NCBI GenBank assembly: GCA_964588725.1
Contig: CAZPQL010000073.1
Location: forward strand, 1 to 13,457
Direction: 5' to 3'
Length of the DNA stretch: 13,457 nt
Origin: UBA5972 sp964588725
Lineage (GTDB): Bacteria > Pseudomonadota > Alphaproteobacteria > Rhodobacterales > Rhodobacteraceae
This document shows positions 5,891 through 12,645 of this stretch, piece by piece. The position numbers and the translations under genes were made by a program. Within the stretch, counting starts at the first letter, position 1; each line of letters opens with the position of its first letter. The notes under the pieces were generated by a model. The model did no database searches. It saw nothing but the letters and a program-made list of their open reading frames with translations, and was not told where the DNA came from.

Positions 5891-7834
5891 ATGATCGGAC
5901 ACGATTTGGCACAGAACGCGCACGAAACCCCCAAGCAGCTATTTGAGGCTGCAGAGCAAGCACGCAAATCCGGTGACGTCGCGCGCGCCAGCGCGCTTTA
6001 TTCGGCCGTCCTGACCCGCGTGCCGTTTCACGCCAAGGCCAAAAAGGCGCTGATCAAAATCGGGCGTCAACAAAGTGGAACGCGCACATTGACGCAGAGC
6101 GCGGTCAACGAGGCCGTGGCTCTGTTGCAAAGCGGTCAGTTTTCCCAAGCCGCCGAAAAATGTCGGGCGTTGATCCTGATCGCCCCCAAAGAGGCGCTTC
6201 TGCACAACCTGCTAGGCATGTGTCTGGCGCATTTGGGCGAGGCAGACGCCGCACAGGCCAGCTATCAAAAAGCCGTTGACCTGAAACCCGATTACGCCGA
6301 AGCACTTGGCAATCTGGGCACAAGCTTTGTGGTTCGCGGTGAAGCCGCAAGTGCTATGCCTTATCTTGAGCGGGCTTTGGCGCGCAAACCGGATTTTGCC
6401 GAAGCGTATCAGTCTATGGGCACAGCGCATTTGCATAATGGTGACGGCGTCAAAGCGCTGGCTGCCTTTGATAGCGCGCTCAGGTTTCAGCCCGGCTATT
6501 TCAACGCCGAAATGGGAAAGTGCCGTGCGCTCGAAGAGATGGGTGACGCCGCACAGGCCGTTGAATTTCTTGAGCCGCTCTTGCGGAAATATCCCGACAC
6601 TCAGGAAGTCGTCGACCATCTGGCACGCTGCTACACCGATTTATGGCGTTTTGACGACGCAATTTCCCTGTTGGAACACCACCAGCCAAACAGCCCGGAC
6701 CCCGCGCAAAATCATTATCATCTGGCGGTCTTATTGGGCAATATGGGGCGTCGGGACGATAGTCTGACCCATTACCGCACAGCTCTGAAACTAAACCGGC
6801 ACTTTTTTCAAGCCTACCGCAGTATGGGCGAGCAGATAACTTATGCAACCGGTGACCCGCAGATCGACACGATGCGCACGCTACTGCAGGAAAACCCTGA
6901 CGACAATAATGCGGTGATCCATCTGAATTTTGCGCTGGCCAAAGCATTGGAAGACATTGGTGACGACGCGCATGCGTTCGCGCATTTGGACAAAGCCAAC
7001 AAAGCCAGACGCGCGCAATTATCTTACAGCACGGCCGCACAGCGCGACGAATTTGCGCGCATTAAATCCGCCTTCGCCCCGCAATTTTACAGCGCCTATA
7101 AAAATACAGAATCGTCATTGAACAAGCCCATTTTCATTGTCGGTATGAACCGTTCTGGTACGTCGATGGTGGAACAGATGCTGGCCTCGCACAGTCAAAT
7201 AGACGGTGGCGGCGAGCTGACACATTTCCAAAATTATACGCATAACTATTTGGGCGGCCAAGTGGGCGACGAGCGGAAATGGATCGTTGAGACGGGCGAC
7301 GACTATTGTCAAAAACTGCGGTTGGCAGGCTTGAACGCGCCGCGCGTCACCGACAAAATGCCGATGAACTTTCGTCATATCGGCCTGATAAAAACCGTAT
7401 TTCCCGACGCCAAAATCGTGCACATGACGCGTGACCCGCGCGATTCGTGCCTGTCAAACTACAAACAATATTTCGATACGGGCGGCAATCAGTACGTCTA
7501 CGATCTGCGCGAATTGGGCGCGTTTTACGTCATGTATCGCGACCTCATGGATCACTGGCACGCGCAATTTCCCGGCGAGATACACGACTGTTCCTATGAA
7601 TCACTGGTCGGCGACCCCGAGACCCAGAGCCGCCAGTTGCTGGATTATTGCGAATTGGAATGGGAAGACGCGGTGCTGACGTTTCATACATCCAAACGCG
7701 CCGTCAGAACCGCAAGCGTGTCGCAGGTTCGCAATGAAATATACACCACATCTGTGCAATCGTGGCGGCGCTATGAGACGCAGCTTGCACCGCTGATCAA
7801 CGTGATCAGCGCAGCAGGGCGCTTGCCCGATTAG
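5891..7834 (+). CDS. TPR-repeat sulfotransferase
   Basis: A 647-residue protein with an N-terminal TPR array and a C-terminal sulfotransferase domain. TPR-like helical pairs run through about residues 70-312, for example LLGMCLAHLGEADAAQASY and LGTSFVVRGEAASAMPYLE, with the usual 34-residue spacing. The catalytic part begins at KPIFIVGMNRSGTS (412-425), the 5'-phosphosulfate loop that binds PAPS. TRDPRDSCLSNY (513-524) is the 3'-phosphate site. Such proteins (Sulfotransfer_3-like) transfer sulfate from PAPS to an acceptor; the TPRs probably recognise a protein or glycan partner. The acceptor cannot be told from sequence. No signal peptide is seen. AGGGG lies 8 nt before the ATG. The gene is homologous along its length to the convergent gene 7842-9551. 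Confidence 0.88.
   Translation: MIGHDLAQNAHETPKQLFEAAEQARKSGDVARASALYSAVLTRVPFHAKAKKALIKIGRQQSGTRTLTQSAVNEAVALLQSGQFSQAAEKCRALILIAPKEALLHNLLGMCLAHLGEADAAQASYQKAVDLKPDYAEALGNLGTSFVVRGEAASAMPYLERALARKPDFAEAYQSMGTAHLHNGDGVKALAAFDSALRFQPGYFNAEMGKCRALEEMGDAAQAVEFLEPLLRKYPDTQEVVDHLARCYTDLWRFDDAISLLEHHQPNSPDPAQNHYHLAVLLGNMGRRDDSLTHYRTALKLNRHFFQAYRSMGEQITYATGDPQIDTMRTLLQENPDDNNAVIHLNFALAKALEDIGDDAHAFAHLDKANKARRAQLSYSTAAQRDEFARIKSAFAPQFYSAYKNTESSLNKPIFIVGMNRSGTSMVEQMLASHSQIDGGGELTHFQNYTHNYLGGQVGDERKWIVETGDDYCQKLRLAGLNAPRVTDKMPMNFRHIGLIKTVFPDAKIVHMTRDPRDSCLSNYKQYFDTGGNQYVYDLRELGAFYVMYRDLMDHWHAQFPGEIHDCSYESLVGDPETQSRQLLDYCELEWEDAVLTFHTSKRAVRTASVSQVRNEIYTTSVQSWRRYETQLAPLINVISAAGRLPD
7791..7811. repeat. 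Perfect 9-bp inverted repeat at the end of the sulfotransferase gene
   Basis: CGCTGATCA and TGATCAGCG are separated by ACG (7791-7811), inside the last codons (LINVISA) of the plus-strand sulfotransferase and about 20 nt before its stop. No T-run follows on either strand. With only 7 nt between the convergent stop codons there is no room for an ordinary terminator, so this hairpin may help end or protect both transcripts. It could also be a chance product of the codons used. Confidence 0.5.
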
Positions 7835-7841
7835 GCATGGG

Positions 7842-9551
7842 TTATTCGGTGTTGGCGGCATCCCCGGCATCCAGCGTTTTTAGCAGCGGCGCCAGATAGG
7901 GCGCATAATTTTCCCACGCGCCAAGTGATGTGCGGTAGATCGGCGCGCGCACCTGATCCTGACTGAGCGTGCGCACCGCACGGGCCGATTGGTGGAAATT
8001 CAGCACCTCGTCTTGCCAGTCCAGCCCACAAAACGCCAGTACACGCCGCGCCTGTGCCTCTGTGTCGTCAATCAGCGCCTCATAATCCAGCGTCAGGATG
8101 GTATCGCCGTGCACCCGCAGCCAATGATCCATCAGATCGCCGAACATGTTATGAAAAGCCGCCAATTCAACCTGATCATAAACATACATGTGGCCGGTCA
8201 CGCCAAAAGACGCCTTGAAATTGGAAAAGCACAGATCGCGGGCCTCGCGGCGCATGTAAATAATCGGCGCGGTGGGAAAGGCTGCCCGGATCAGCCCTAT
8301 CCACTTGAAATTGGACGGCATTTTGTCGGTAAAAAATAGCCGGTCGCTGATTGTCCCGATGTGACTAAGATACGCCCGGGCGAAAGTCCTGATCGCATCT
8401 GCATCGGGCATCGCCTGCCCTGCATTTATGTCCTGCGCCAGATCGTTAATGGTTTCAAGCTCGCCACCGCCATGAACGTCGCTGTGGCACGCCAGCATCT
8501 GCTCGATCAGCGAGGTGCCCGAGCGGTTCATCCCGACAATAAATATGGGTTGCGGCACTGTGTGCCGGTTCTGGGCTACAGCCGTGTCGCTACCGCCGGT
8601 GTAAATCCGCTGTAAAGATTGGAATTCGGCCCCGGTTGATGCGATACTGTAATCGCCAAACGCGCGCTGCAGCGCGTTGCCTTGTTCGTAATAAGCAAAG
8701 GACCGCGCATAATCGGCGTTGTCCTCAAATATCTTGCCAAGTGCAAAACACACCACCGCCAGATCAAGACCCGTCAGAATACCCGCTCTGGCGAAATCAA
8801 CAAGTTTGTGTGTGATCACACTGTCAGCGCTTGGCTTTTCGATTTTGACCAGCGCGACATATGCAAAATAGCTGTCCGGGCTCAGCGCAATCGCCTTGTG
8901 CAAACAGTCCGCCGCACGCGCGCGTTGACCGTGAGTTGCCAGCAATTTTCCCAACTCACGCCAGGCCAGTTCAAAGTTGGGCTGCAACCTGACCGCCGTC
9001 TGAAAGCTACGCTCGGCCTGTTCGAAATCATCTCTTGCGTCGTAAACAGTTCCCAGATTGAAATGCGCCTCGGCATAGTTGGGATACCGCCTGATCACCG
9101 TCTGCAATTGCTTGACTGCCTTGTCTGTCTGGCCGGTTTCCTTGAGTTTCAACGCCAGATTATTGCGATATTCGCCATTTGCCGGTTCCAGCGCCACCGC
9201 CGTTTCAAAACTCGCGAGCGCGCCGTCATTATTGGACAGATTGCTCAATGCTATGGCGCGCAGATTGAACAGGACCGGCAAAGTCGGGGCACGTTCGATC
9301 AGATCGTTCAGCAATATATCGGCGCTCTTGAACGATCCGCTTTGTATCAGCGATAGCGCCTGACTGACGTCGTTCTGGTCAACCGATCGCGCATTAGTTG
9401 GCGCCAATCGTTCTACTTTACGTAACCCTTTCAACGCTTTGGCGTGTTTGGGGGCCGATGCCAAAACCTGACGATAGAACTGCGCTGCCCGCGTCAGATC
9501 ACCGGCCTCGACCGCCTGCTGCGCCAGATTCAGTATTTCTTTGGGTGTCAT
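7842..9551 (-). CDS. TPR-repeat sulfotransferase, paralog of the neighbouring gene
   Basis: A 569-residue protein with the same layout as the gene at 5891: an N-terminal helical repeat section (TPRs about 60-235, e.g. NLGTVYDARDDFEQAERSFQ and LGKLLATHGQRARAADCL) and a C-terminal sulfotransferase domain. The PAPS loop QPIFIVGMNRSGTSLIEQML lies at 334-353. The second PAPS site reads YMRREARDLCFSNF (432-445); the usual RDPRD is altered to RREARD, but the Arg/Asp and Ser-Asn positions are kept. The N-terminus (TPKEILNLAQQAVEAGDLTR) aligns with TPKQLFEAAEQARKSGDVAR of the other gene, which supports this ATG even though no clear Shine-Dalgarno precedes it. It is about 80 residues shorter than its paralog, mainly in the TPR and linker part. 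The acceptor is unknown. Confidence 0.88.
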   Translation of the reverse strand: MTPKEILNLAQQAVEAGDLTRAAQFYRQVLASAPKHAKALKGLRKVERLAPTNARSVDQNDVSQALSLIQSGSFKSADILLNDLIERAPTLPVLFNLRAIALSNLSNNDGALASFETAVALEPANGEYRNNLALKLKETGQTDKAVKQLQTVIRRYPNYAEAHFNLGTVYDARDDFEQAERSFQTAVRLQPNFELAWRELGKLLATHGQRARAADCLHKAIALSPDSYFAYVALVKIEKPSADSVITHKLVDFARAGILTGLDLAVVCFALGKIFEDNADYARSFAYYEQGNALQRAFGDYSIASTGAEFQSLQRIYTGGSDTAVAQNRHTVPQPIFIVGMNRSGTSLIEQMLACHSDVHGGGELETINDLAQDINAGQAMPDADAIRTFARAYLSHIGTISDRLFFTDKMPSNFKWIGLIRAAFPTAPIIYMRREARDLCFSNFKASFGVTGHMYVYDQVELAAFHNMFGDLMDHWLRVHGDTILTLDYEALIDDTEAQARRVLAFCGLDWQDEVLNFHQSARAVRTLSQDQVRAPIYRTSLGAWENYAPYLAPLLKTLDAGDAANTE

Positions 9552-9727
9552 GCTGTTGCGTCAAATACCACTGTTTGGCCGTCCACGACTCACCTGCCAC
9601 AGCCACCTCACAGAGTCATCCACAATATGTCTGCGCCCTGCGAACTGTGCGTGTCCCTGTGGACTTCACGTTCGATGCCATCGATTACGTCAATTTTATC
9701 TGATCTGAACCACGTTCAATATTCCGC

Positions 9728-9755
9728 TTGCCCCGACGCGGTCCCAATCTTATGA
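9728..9755 (+). promoter_or_regulatory. Candidate promoter of the tRNA-Ser gene
   Basis: TTGCCC (9728-9733), a 16-nt spacer and TTATGA (9750-9755) resemble a sigma70-type promoter. The start point would fall near 9762, a few bases before the mature tRNA 5' end at 9768. It is supported only by position and partial consensus match. The rest of the gap from 9552 holds nothing I can name. Confidence 0.35.
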
Positions 9756-9767
9756 ACCGCGGTGCAA

Positions 9768-9857
9768 GGAGAGGTGCCGGAGTGGTCGAACGGGGCGGTC
9801 TCGAAAACCGTTGAGCCTTTGCGGGCTCCCAGGGTTCGAATCCCTGTCTCTCCGCCA
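9768..9857 (+). tRNA. tRNA-Ser (anticodon CGA)
   Basis: A complete 90-nt class II tRNA. The acceptor strands GGAGAGG and TCTCTCC pair over 7 bp with one G-T, followed by discriminator G and an encoded CCA (9855-9857). The anticodon arm is GCGGT-CTCGAAA-ACCGT, giving anticodon CGA for the UCG serine codon. A long variable arm (around GAGCCTTTGCGGGCTC) identifies serine. The T arm is CAGGG-TTCGAAT-CCCTG. The region downstream is rich in mobile-element debris, and tRNA-Ser genes are common integration targets, but no repeat of this 3' end is seen downstream within the window. Confidence 0.96.
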
Positions 9858-9883
9858 CTTGCCCATTGCGAACCAGTGACACC

Positions 9884-9912
9884 GCCCTGACGGGCACGGA
9901 TTTTTCCGTGTT
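9884..9912 (+). terminator. Possible tRNA terminator (two small hairpins)
   Basis: GCCC-TGAC-GGGC is followed by CACGGA-TTTT-TCCGTG and then TTAT, starting 27 nt after the tRNA. The second stem is a perfect 6-bp inverted repeat, but the T-tail is poor, so this is a weak call. Confidence 0.35.
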
Positions 9913-10239
9913 ATCAAAAGGGATTGCGGAAATCGACCGAACCTCTTAGACGCGCCGCCTCGCCGAAGCTAGGCTCAGAATGGCCTTAAGTCTCAGTTTG
10001 GGCGAACCTCGCCTTTTCCGGTTCGGTCCTGTTTTTCTTCTATATTTCAGCGCCCTGCCGCCGAACTCCGCCAAAACCCAAATGCGCGATCCAAATGATA
10101 TCAATCGCAGCATAGACGGAACACGCGCTAGGCGCGTTGCTCGGGATGTCAGCGCAAACAGGCGGATTTCTGGGGTGGGTTTTCATCCCATTCCCCCGAC
10201 GAAACTGCTGATGACAAATGATTTTTGCGTGTCCAGCCT
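9913..10239. other. Region with no recognisable gene
   Basis: About 330 nt between the tRNA and the IS66 remnant. A 104-codon plus-strand frame crosses it (9980-10294), but it has no domain signature, no Shine-Dalgarno and runs out of frame into the IS66 remnant, so I do not call it a gene. A strong local hairpin, GGGGTGGG / CCCATTCCCC with a 2-nt bulge, lies at about 10171-10195. No copy of the tRNA 3' end was seen. This looks like non-coding debris at the edge of a mobile-element region. Confidence 0.45.
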
Positions 10240-10529
10240 GGCCGCATGCCTAAAACACGGCCTTACCCGACAATGGTTTTCTAGAGCTGGATAATAATAC
10301 GGCCGAACGCGCCATGAATCCCGTCGCTATCGGACGTAAAAACTGGATGTTTGCTGGTTCAAAGAGCGGTGGTAATTCAATGGTTATCGCCTTCACTCTG
10401 ATCGAAACCGCCAAGCTGAACAAGGTCGATCCAAAGGCATGGCTCACCTGGGTTCTAGAGCGCGTCGCCGACCACAAAATCAACAGACTAGACGAGTTGA
10501 TGCCCTGGAATTATAGTTCAGAGGTGTAG
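10240..10529 (+). pseudogene. IS66-family transposase (TnpC) C-terminal remnant
   Basis: Only the last 95 or so residues of an IS66 TnpC transposase remain. Residues GRMPKTRPY (10240-10266) are in one frame and DNGFLELDNNTAERAMNPVA onward (from 10269) in another. The two join if one nucleotide is missing at about 10267 (TAC-CC-GAC where TAC-CNN-GAC is expected). The rest is a good family match: GRKNWMFAGSKSGG, then TLIETAKLN, VDPKAWLTWVLERVADH and NRLDELMPWNY, ending at TAG 10527. The catalytic part and the accessory genes tnpA and tnpB are gone, so it cannot encode an active transposase. Confidence 0.85.
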
Positions 10530-10544
10530 GTCCTGGACGCTTAC
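10240..10544 (+). mobile_element. Right end of an IS66-family element (truncated)
   Basis: The remnant transposase is followed, 5 nt after its stop codon, by GGACGCTTAC (10535-10544). Its reverse complement is GTAAGCGTCC, the typical GTAAGCG terminus of IS66-family inverted repeats. This fixes the right boundary at 10544. No matching left end was found upstream in the window, so the element has lost its left part. The next 8 nt (TGCGTTGT) would be the target duplication if one survives, but there is no left partner to compare. Confidence 0.7.
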
Positions 10545-10597
10545 TGCGTTGTTTTGCGGTATTTGGGACAACAAATTCGTCAATTGGGGCTAACGCT

Positions 10598-10852
10598 ATG
10601 GGAAAACTACTCCTTTTGTTCAAAATGCTTTCGATTTCTTTAGTTTTGTTGCTGTCAGGGTGTGCAAAAGAGCCTGACGAGAATGGGAGGTTCCCAATCT
10701 GGATTGTTCCGGGTGTTTATGCCGGACATTGGAAGATTTATGATAATACGAAACGACATCCCATAACGAAGCGATTTGGGGGAACGAAGGCCCCCCCCTA
10801 CTATCGAAAAAGTTTTTCTTCGCCCAGGGATGTATTCCTTACGTCTTGGTGA
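10598..10852 (+). CDS. Lipoprotein N-terminal part, split from the next ORF by a frameshift
   Basis: An 84-codon frame starting at ATG 10598, with GGGG 8 nt upstream as Shine-Dalgarno. The start MGKLLLLFKMLSISLVLLLSGC is a textbook lipoprotein signal with lipobox LSGC (Cys22), so the product would be a membrane-anchored lipoprotein. After GGTKAPP the frame crosses eight consecutive C bases (10791-10798). It then reads YYRKSFSSPRDVFLTSW and stops at 10852. The other frame after the C-run carries the credible continuation TIEKVFLRPGMYSLRLG. Removing one C would join both frames into a 282-residue protein (10598-11447). The DNA is AT-richer than the housekeeping genes, suggesting transfer. I do not recognise the family. 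Confidence 0.7.
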   Translation: MGKLLLLFKMLSISLVLLLSGCAKEPDENGRFPIWIVPGVYAGHWKIYDNTKRHPITKRFGGTKAPPYYRKSFSSPRDVFLTSW

Positions 10853-11447
10853 TGCAGAGGGGGAGGACTTTGGGTTTTTTGTTGATGGACGTGGAAATGT
10901 TGAGTCCGGCAGGGCCGGGACAGCCAAGGGATTTGGCTCTTCTCTAATATTTTTGACAACCTACATGAATGTCGAGAGAAAAGGCTTTACGGGAGTTTGG
11001 AGAATTACCAAAACGAGTGGAGATAGAAGAATTTTGGACTCCAATCTGGTAGGCGTCATAAAAAACATCGACTACAATTTTGCCATTGCCCACACCGGAT
11101 TATTTAGGTTCCATGTTGATGGCCATGGTTTCGTATCAACGAAACAAGCTTCCTCGGCAGAAGGGGGGGTTAATAAACTTACCCTGAAAACGGCAACTAT
11201 CGGCGTAAAACCTGCAAATCTGAAAGAAACTTGGGTCATTTGGGGAATGGGTGGGCCTCCAGGGCGCGTTGGAGAATATCATTTCGATCTGGTTTGTGGA
11301 CTAAATTATAGACTCGCTCAAGACGATGGAACAGGCAACTATGCCGGTTTTGAACTCGACGAAAATTGTGTTCCGACCCCCGAAACGATAGTCTTGAGAA
11401 CCAAAGGGAAAACTTTGAAATTTGATCTCAATAGGTTGGGTATCTAG
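10776..11447 (+). CDS. Lipoprotein C-terminal part with three internal repeats (second frame)
   Basis: This frame is open from TTG 10776 to TAG 11447 (223 codons). The TTG has no good Shine-Dalgarno, and the first ATG is at 10830, so the frame most likely represents the body of the lipoprotein that starts at 10598, joined through the C8 run. The sequence is beta-rich with three similar units: MYSLRLG...GFFVDGRGNVES (from about residue 19), YNFAIAH...RFHVDGHGFVST (from 100) and YHFDLVC...LAQDDGTGNYAG (from 168), spaced about 70-80 residues. Each begins with Tyr plus alternating hydrophobics and ends in a Gly/Asp turn. No catalytic motif is visible, and it contains only two cysteines. The function is unknown. 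A strong terminator follows. Confidence 0.6.
   Translation: MGERRPPPTIEKVFLRPGMYSLRLGDAEGEDFGFFVDGRGNVESGRAGTAKGFGSSLIFLTTYMNVERKGFTGVWRITKTSGDRRILDSNLVGVIKNIDYNFAIAHTGLFRFHVDGHGFVSTKQASSAEGGVNKLTLKTATIGVKPANLKETWVIWGMGGPPGRVGEYHFDLVCGLNYRLAQDDGTGNYAGFELDENCVPTPETIVLRTKGKTLKFDLNRLGI
10791..10798 (+). repeat. C8 homopolymer at the frameshift point of the lipoprotein gene
   Basis: Eight consecutive C bases lie exactly where the lipoprotein reading frame is lost. C7 or C10 would restore a single open frame from 10598 to 11447. Such runs are prone to slippage during replication and to sequencing error. Confidence 0.85.
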
Positions 11448-11466
11448 CGTCACCGCCAAACCTAAT

Positions 11467-11484
11467 AAGAACGGCAACGTTCTT
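11467..11484. other. 7-bp hairpin with GCAA tetraloop
   Basis: AAGAACG-GCAA-CGTTCTT, a perfect inverted repeat with a GNRA loop, lies between the lipoprotein stop and the terminator at 11500. It may stabilise the mRNA 3' end. No other role can be seen. Confidence 0.5.
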
Positions 11485-11499
11485 GAAACATAGTAACAC

Positions 11500-11537
11500 A
11501 AAACGCCGCTCCTTTTGGGGCGGCGTTTTGCGTTTTT
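11500..11537 (+). terminator. Strong intrinsic terminator after the lipoprotein gene
   Basis: AAAACGCCGC (11500-11509) pairs with GCGGCGTTTT (11520-11529). The stem is extended inward by a T-G and two C-G pairs around a TTTT loop. GCGTTTTT follows to 11537. The 13-bp stem and T-run make this the clearest terminator in the window. The A/T arms mean it could also work on the other strand. Confidence 0.85.
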
Positions 11538-11584
11538 AGGGAATGTTCCTGAAGGTCACAGTCTGACCTTGCTGGCCAATACCT

Positions 11585-12636
11585 TGACCTGCGCCCCTAG
11601 AACTCCTCCAGTTTAGTGTAGAGTCCGCCCAACCAAAGGACGGACCAATGAAAGCAAGATTTACCGACGAACAGATCATTCAGATGATCAAGGAACAGGA
11701 ATCCGGCGAGAGGACTGCTGACGTGTGCAGGCGCTATGGGATCAGCCAGGGTACCTTTTATAAATACAAATCGAAGTATGGCGGCATGGAGCCGTCTGAT
11801 GCAAAGAAGTTGCGAGCATTGGAATCTGAGAACGCCCGACTGAAGAAGCTGCTGGCGGAGCAAATGCTGGACAACGCGATGCTGAGGGATGTGAACTCAA
11901 AAAAATGGTGACGCCCGCTGCCAAGCCGAAAGCAGTGGCCCATCTGTGTGATGAATATCAGGTAAGCCAGCGGCGGGCGTGTAATGTCTTGCGAGTAGAC
12001 CGATCGATGGTGCGGTATCAGCCGGTTCGCATTGATGATGCTGAACTTCGAGCTGCGATCAAGCGTGTTTCCCGAGAACGCCGTCGGTTCGGCTATCGAC
12101 GAATCCACGTCATGGTCGAACGGGAGGGTCACATGGTTAACCACAAGAAGTTAAGGCGCATCTATCGCGAAGAAAAGCTTCAGGTGCGCCGCAGAGGCGG
12201 CCGTAAGCGGGCATTGGGCACCAGAAAGCCAATGATGCTGCCGGATGGTCCAAACCAACGTTGGAGCCTGGATTTTGTGTCTGATGCATTCACAGACGGT
12301 CGCCGGTTCCGCATCCTGACCGTCGTGGATGATTGCACCCGTGAGAACCTGGCGCTGGCGGCGGACACATCCCTGTCCGGCCTGCGTGTCACACGGGAGT
12401 TGGATAGGGTTGTTGCAGAACGTGGCCTGCCGGGCACGATTGTCTCAGACAACGGTACCGAATTTACCAGCATGGCCATTCTGAGATGGGTTCAGGGCAC
12501 CGGGATCGACTGGCATTACATCGCGCCGGGAAAACCAACGCAAAACGCATTCATCGAAAGCTTTAACGGCAAGCTGCGTGATGAGTGCCTAAATGAAACA
12601 CTTTTCAGTTCACTGGCAGAGGCCAAAGAAAAACTA
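11585..12636 (+). mobile_element. IS3-family element (IS407-like), interrupted
   Basis: Contains orfA and orfB of an IS3-family element in the usual overlapping -1 arrangement. The left end is placed at TGACCTGCGCCCC (11585), which resembles termini of IS407-group elements as I remember them; this boundary is inferred, because the right end is outside the window. The element is cut at about 12636, inside the 3' part of orfB, by the IS630-family element. Its remainder should lie beyond the IS630 copy. Confidence 0.75.
11648..11911 (+). CDS. IS3-family transposase OrfA
   Basis: An 87-residue DNA-binding and regulatory subunit of an IS3-family transposase. It has a helix-turn-helix at about 23-44 (TADVCRRYGISQGTFYKYKS) and a leucine-zipper-like coil at 53-80 (KLRALESENARLKKLLAEQM), used for multimerisation and for joining OrfA to OrfB. 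Near the end the orfA frame reads A-AAA-AAA-TGG-TGA, so seven A bases (11899-11905) provide a -1 slippery site. Slippage gives NSKK-MVTPAAK, in which the fused OrfAB continues directly into orfB. OrfA normally ends 4 codons past the slip region. Intact. Confidence 0.93.
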   Translation: MKARFTDEQIIQMIKEQESGERTADVCRRYGISQGTFYKYKSKYGGMEPSDAKKLRALESENARLKKLLAEQMLDNAMLRDVNSKKW

Positions 12637-12645
12637 GTGGATTGA
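11905..12645 (+). CDS. IS3-family transposase OrfB, truncated at the C-terminus by IS630 insertion
   Basis: The catalytic half of the IS3 transposase, normally made as an OrfAB fusion by -1 frameshifting on A7. The N-terminal part has the HTH_21-like RRRFGYRRIHVMVEREGH (59-76). The rve integrase core follows with the DDE triad: D123 (WSLDFVSDAF), D182 (IVSDNGTEF) and E218 (NAFIESFNGKLRDECLNE), exactly 35 residues between the second D and E. The sequence stops at residue 246: after LAEAKEKL the IS3 sequence ends and VD-stop comes from the inserted IS630 DNA. The usual last 30-40 residues (YN..RPH..L) are missing. Active-site residues remain, but a protein lacking its C-terminal region is unlikely to work, so this is functionally a pseudogene. 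Confidence 0.9.
   Translation: MVTPAAKPKAVAHLCDEYQVSQRRACNVLRVDRSMVRYQPVRIDDAELRAAIKRVSRERRRFGYRRIHVMVEREGHMVNHKKLRRIYREEKLQVRRRGGRKRALGTRKPMMLPDGPNQRWSLDFVSDAFTDGRRFRILTVVDDCTRENLALAADTSLSGLRVTRELDRVVAERGLPGTIVSDNGTEFTSMAILRWVQGTGIDWHYIAPGKPTQNAFIESFNGKLRDECLNETLFSSLAEAKEKLVD

Noticed and set aside
8682..9356. 224-codon plus-strand frame opposite the second sulfotransferase
   Set aside because: The minus-strand frame has TPR and PAPS motifs over the same span, so this is a shadow.
9616..9663. DnaA-box-like TCATCCACA and a nearby TGTGGAC
   Set aside because: Only two imperfect sites, with no AT-rich unwinding region or replication gene; probably chance.
9980..10294. 104-codon plus-strand frame between the tRNA and the IS66 remnant
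   Set aside because: No domain, no Shine-Dalgarno, and it runs into IS66 sequence in a wrong frame.
10776..10829. Independent TTG start for the second lipoprotein frame
   Set aside because: No Shine-Dalgarno, and the joined frame with the lipoprotein signal explains the sequence better.
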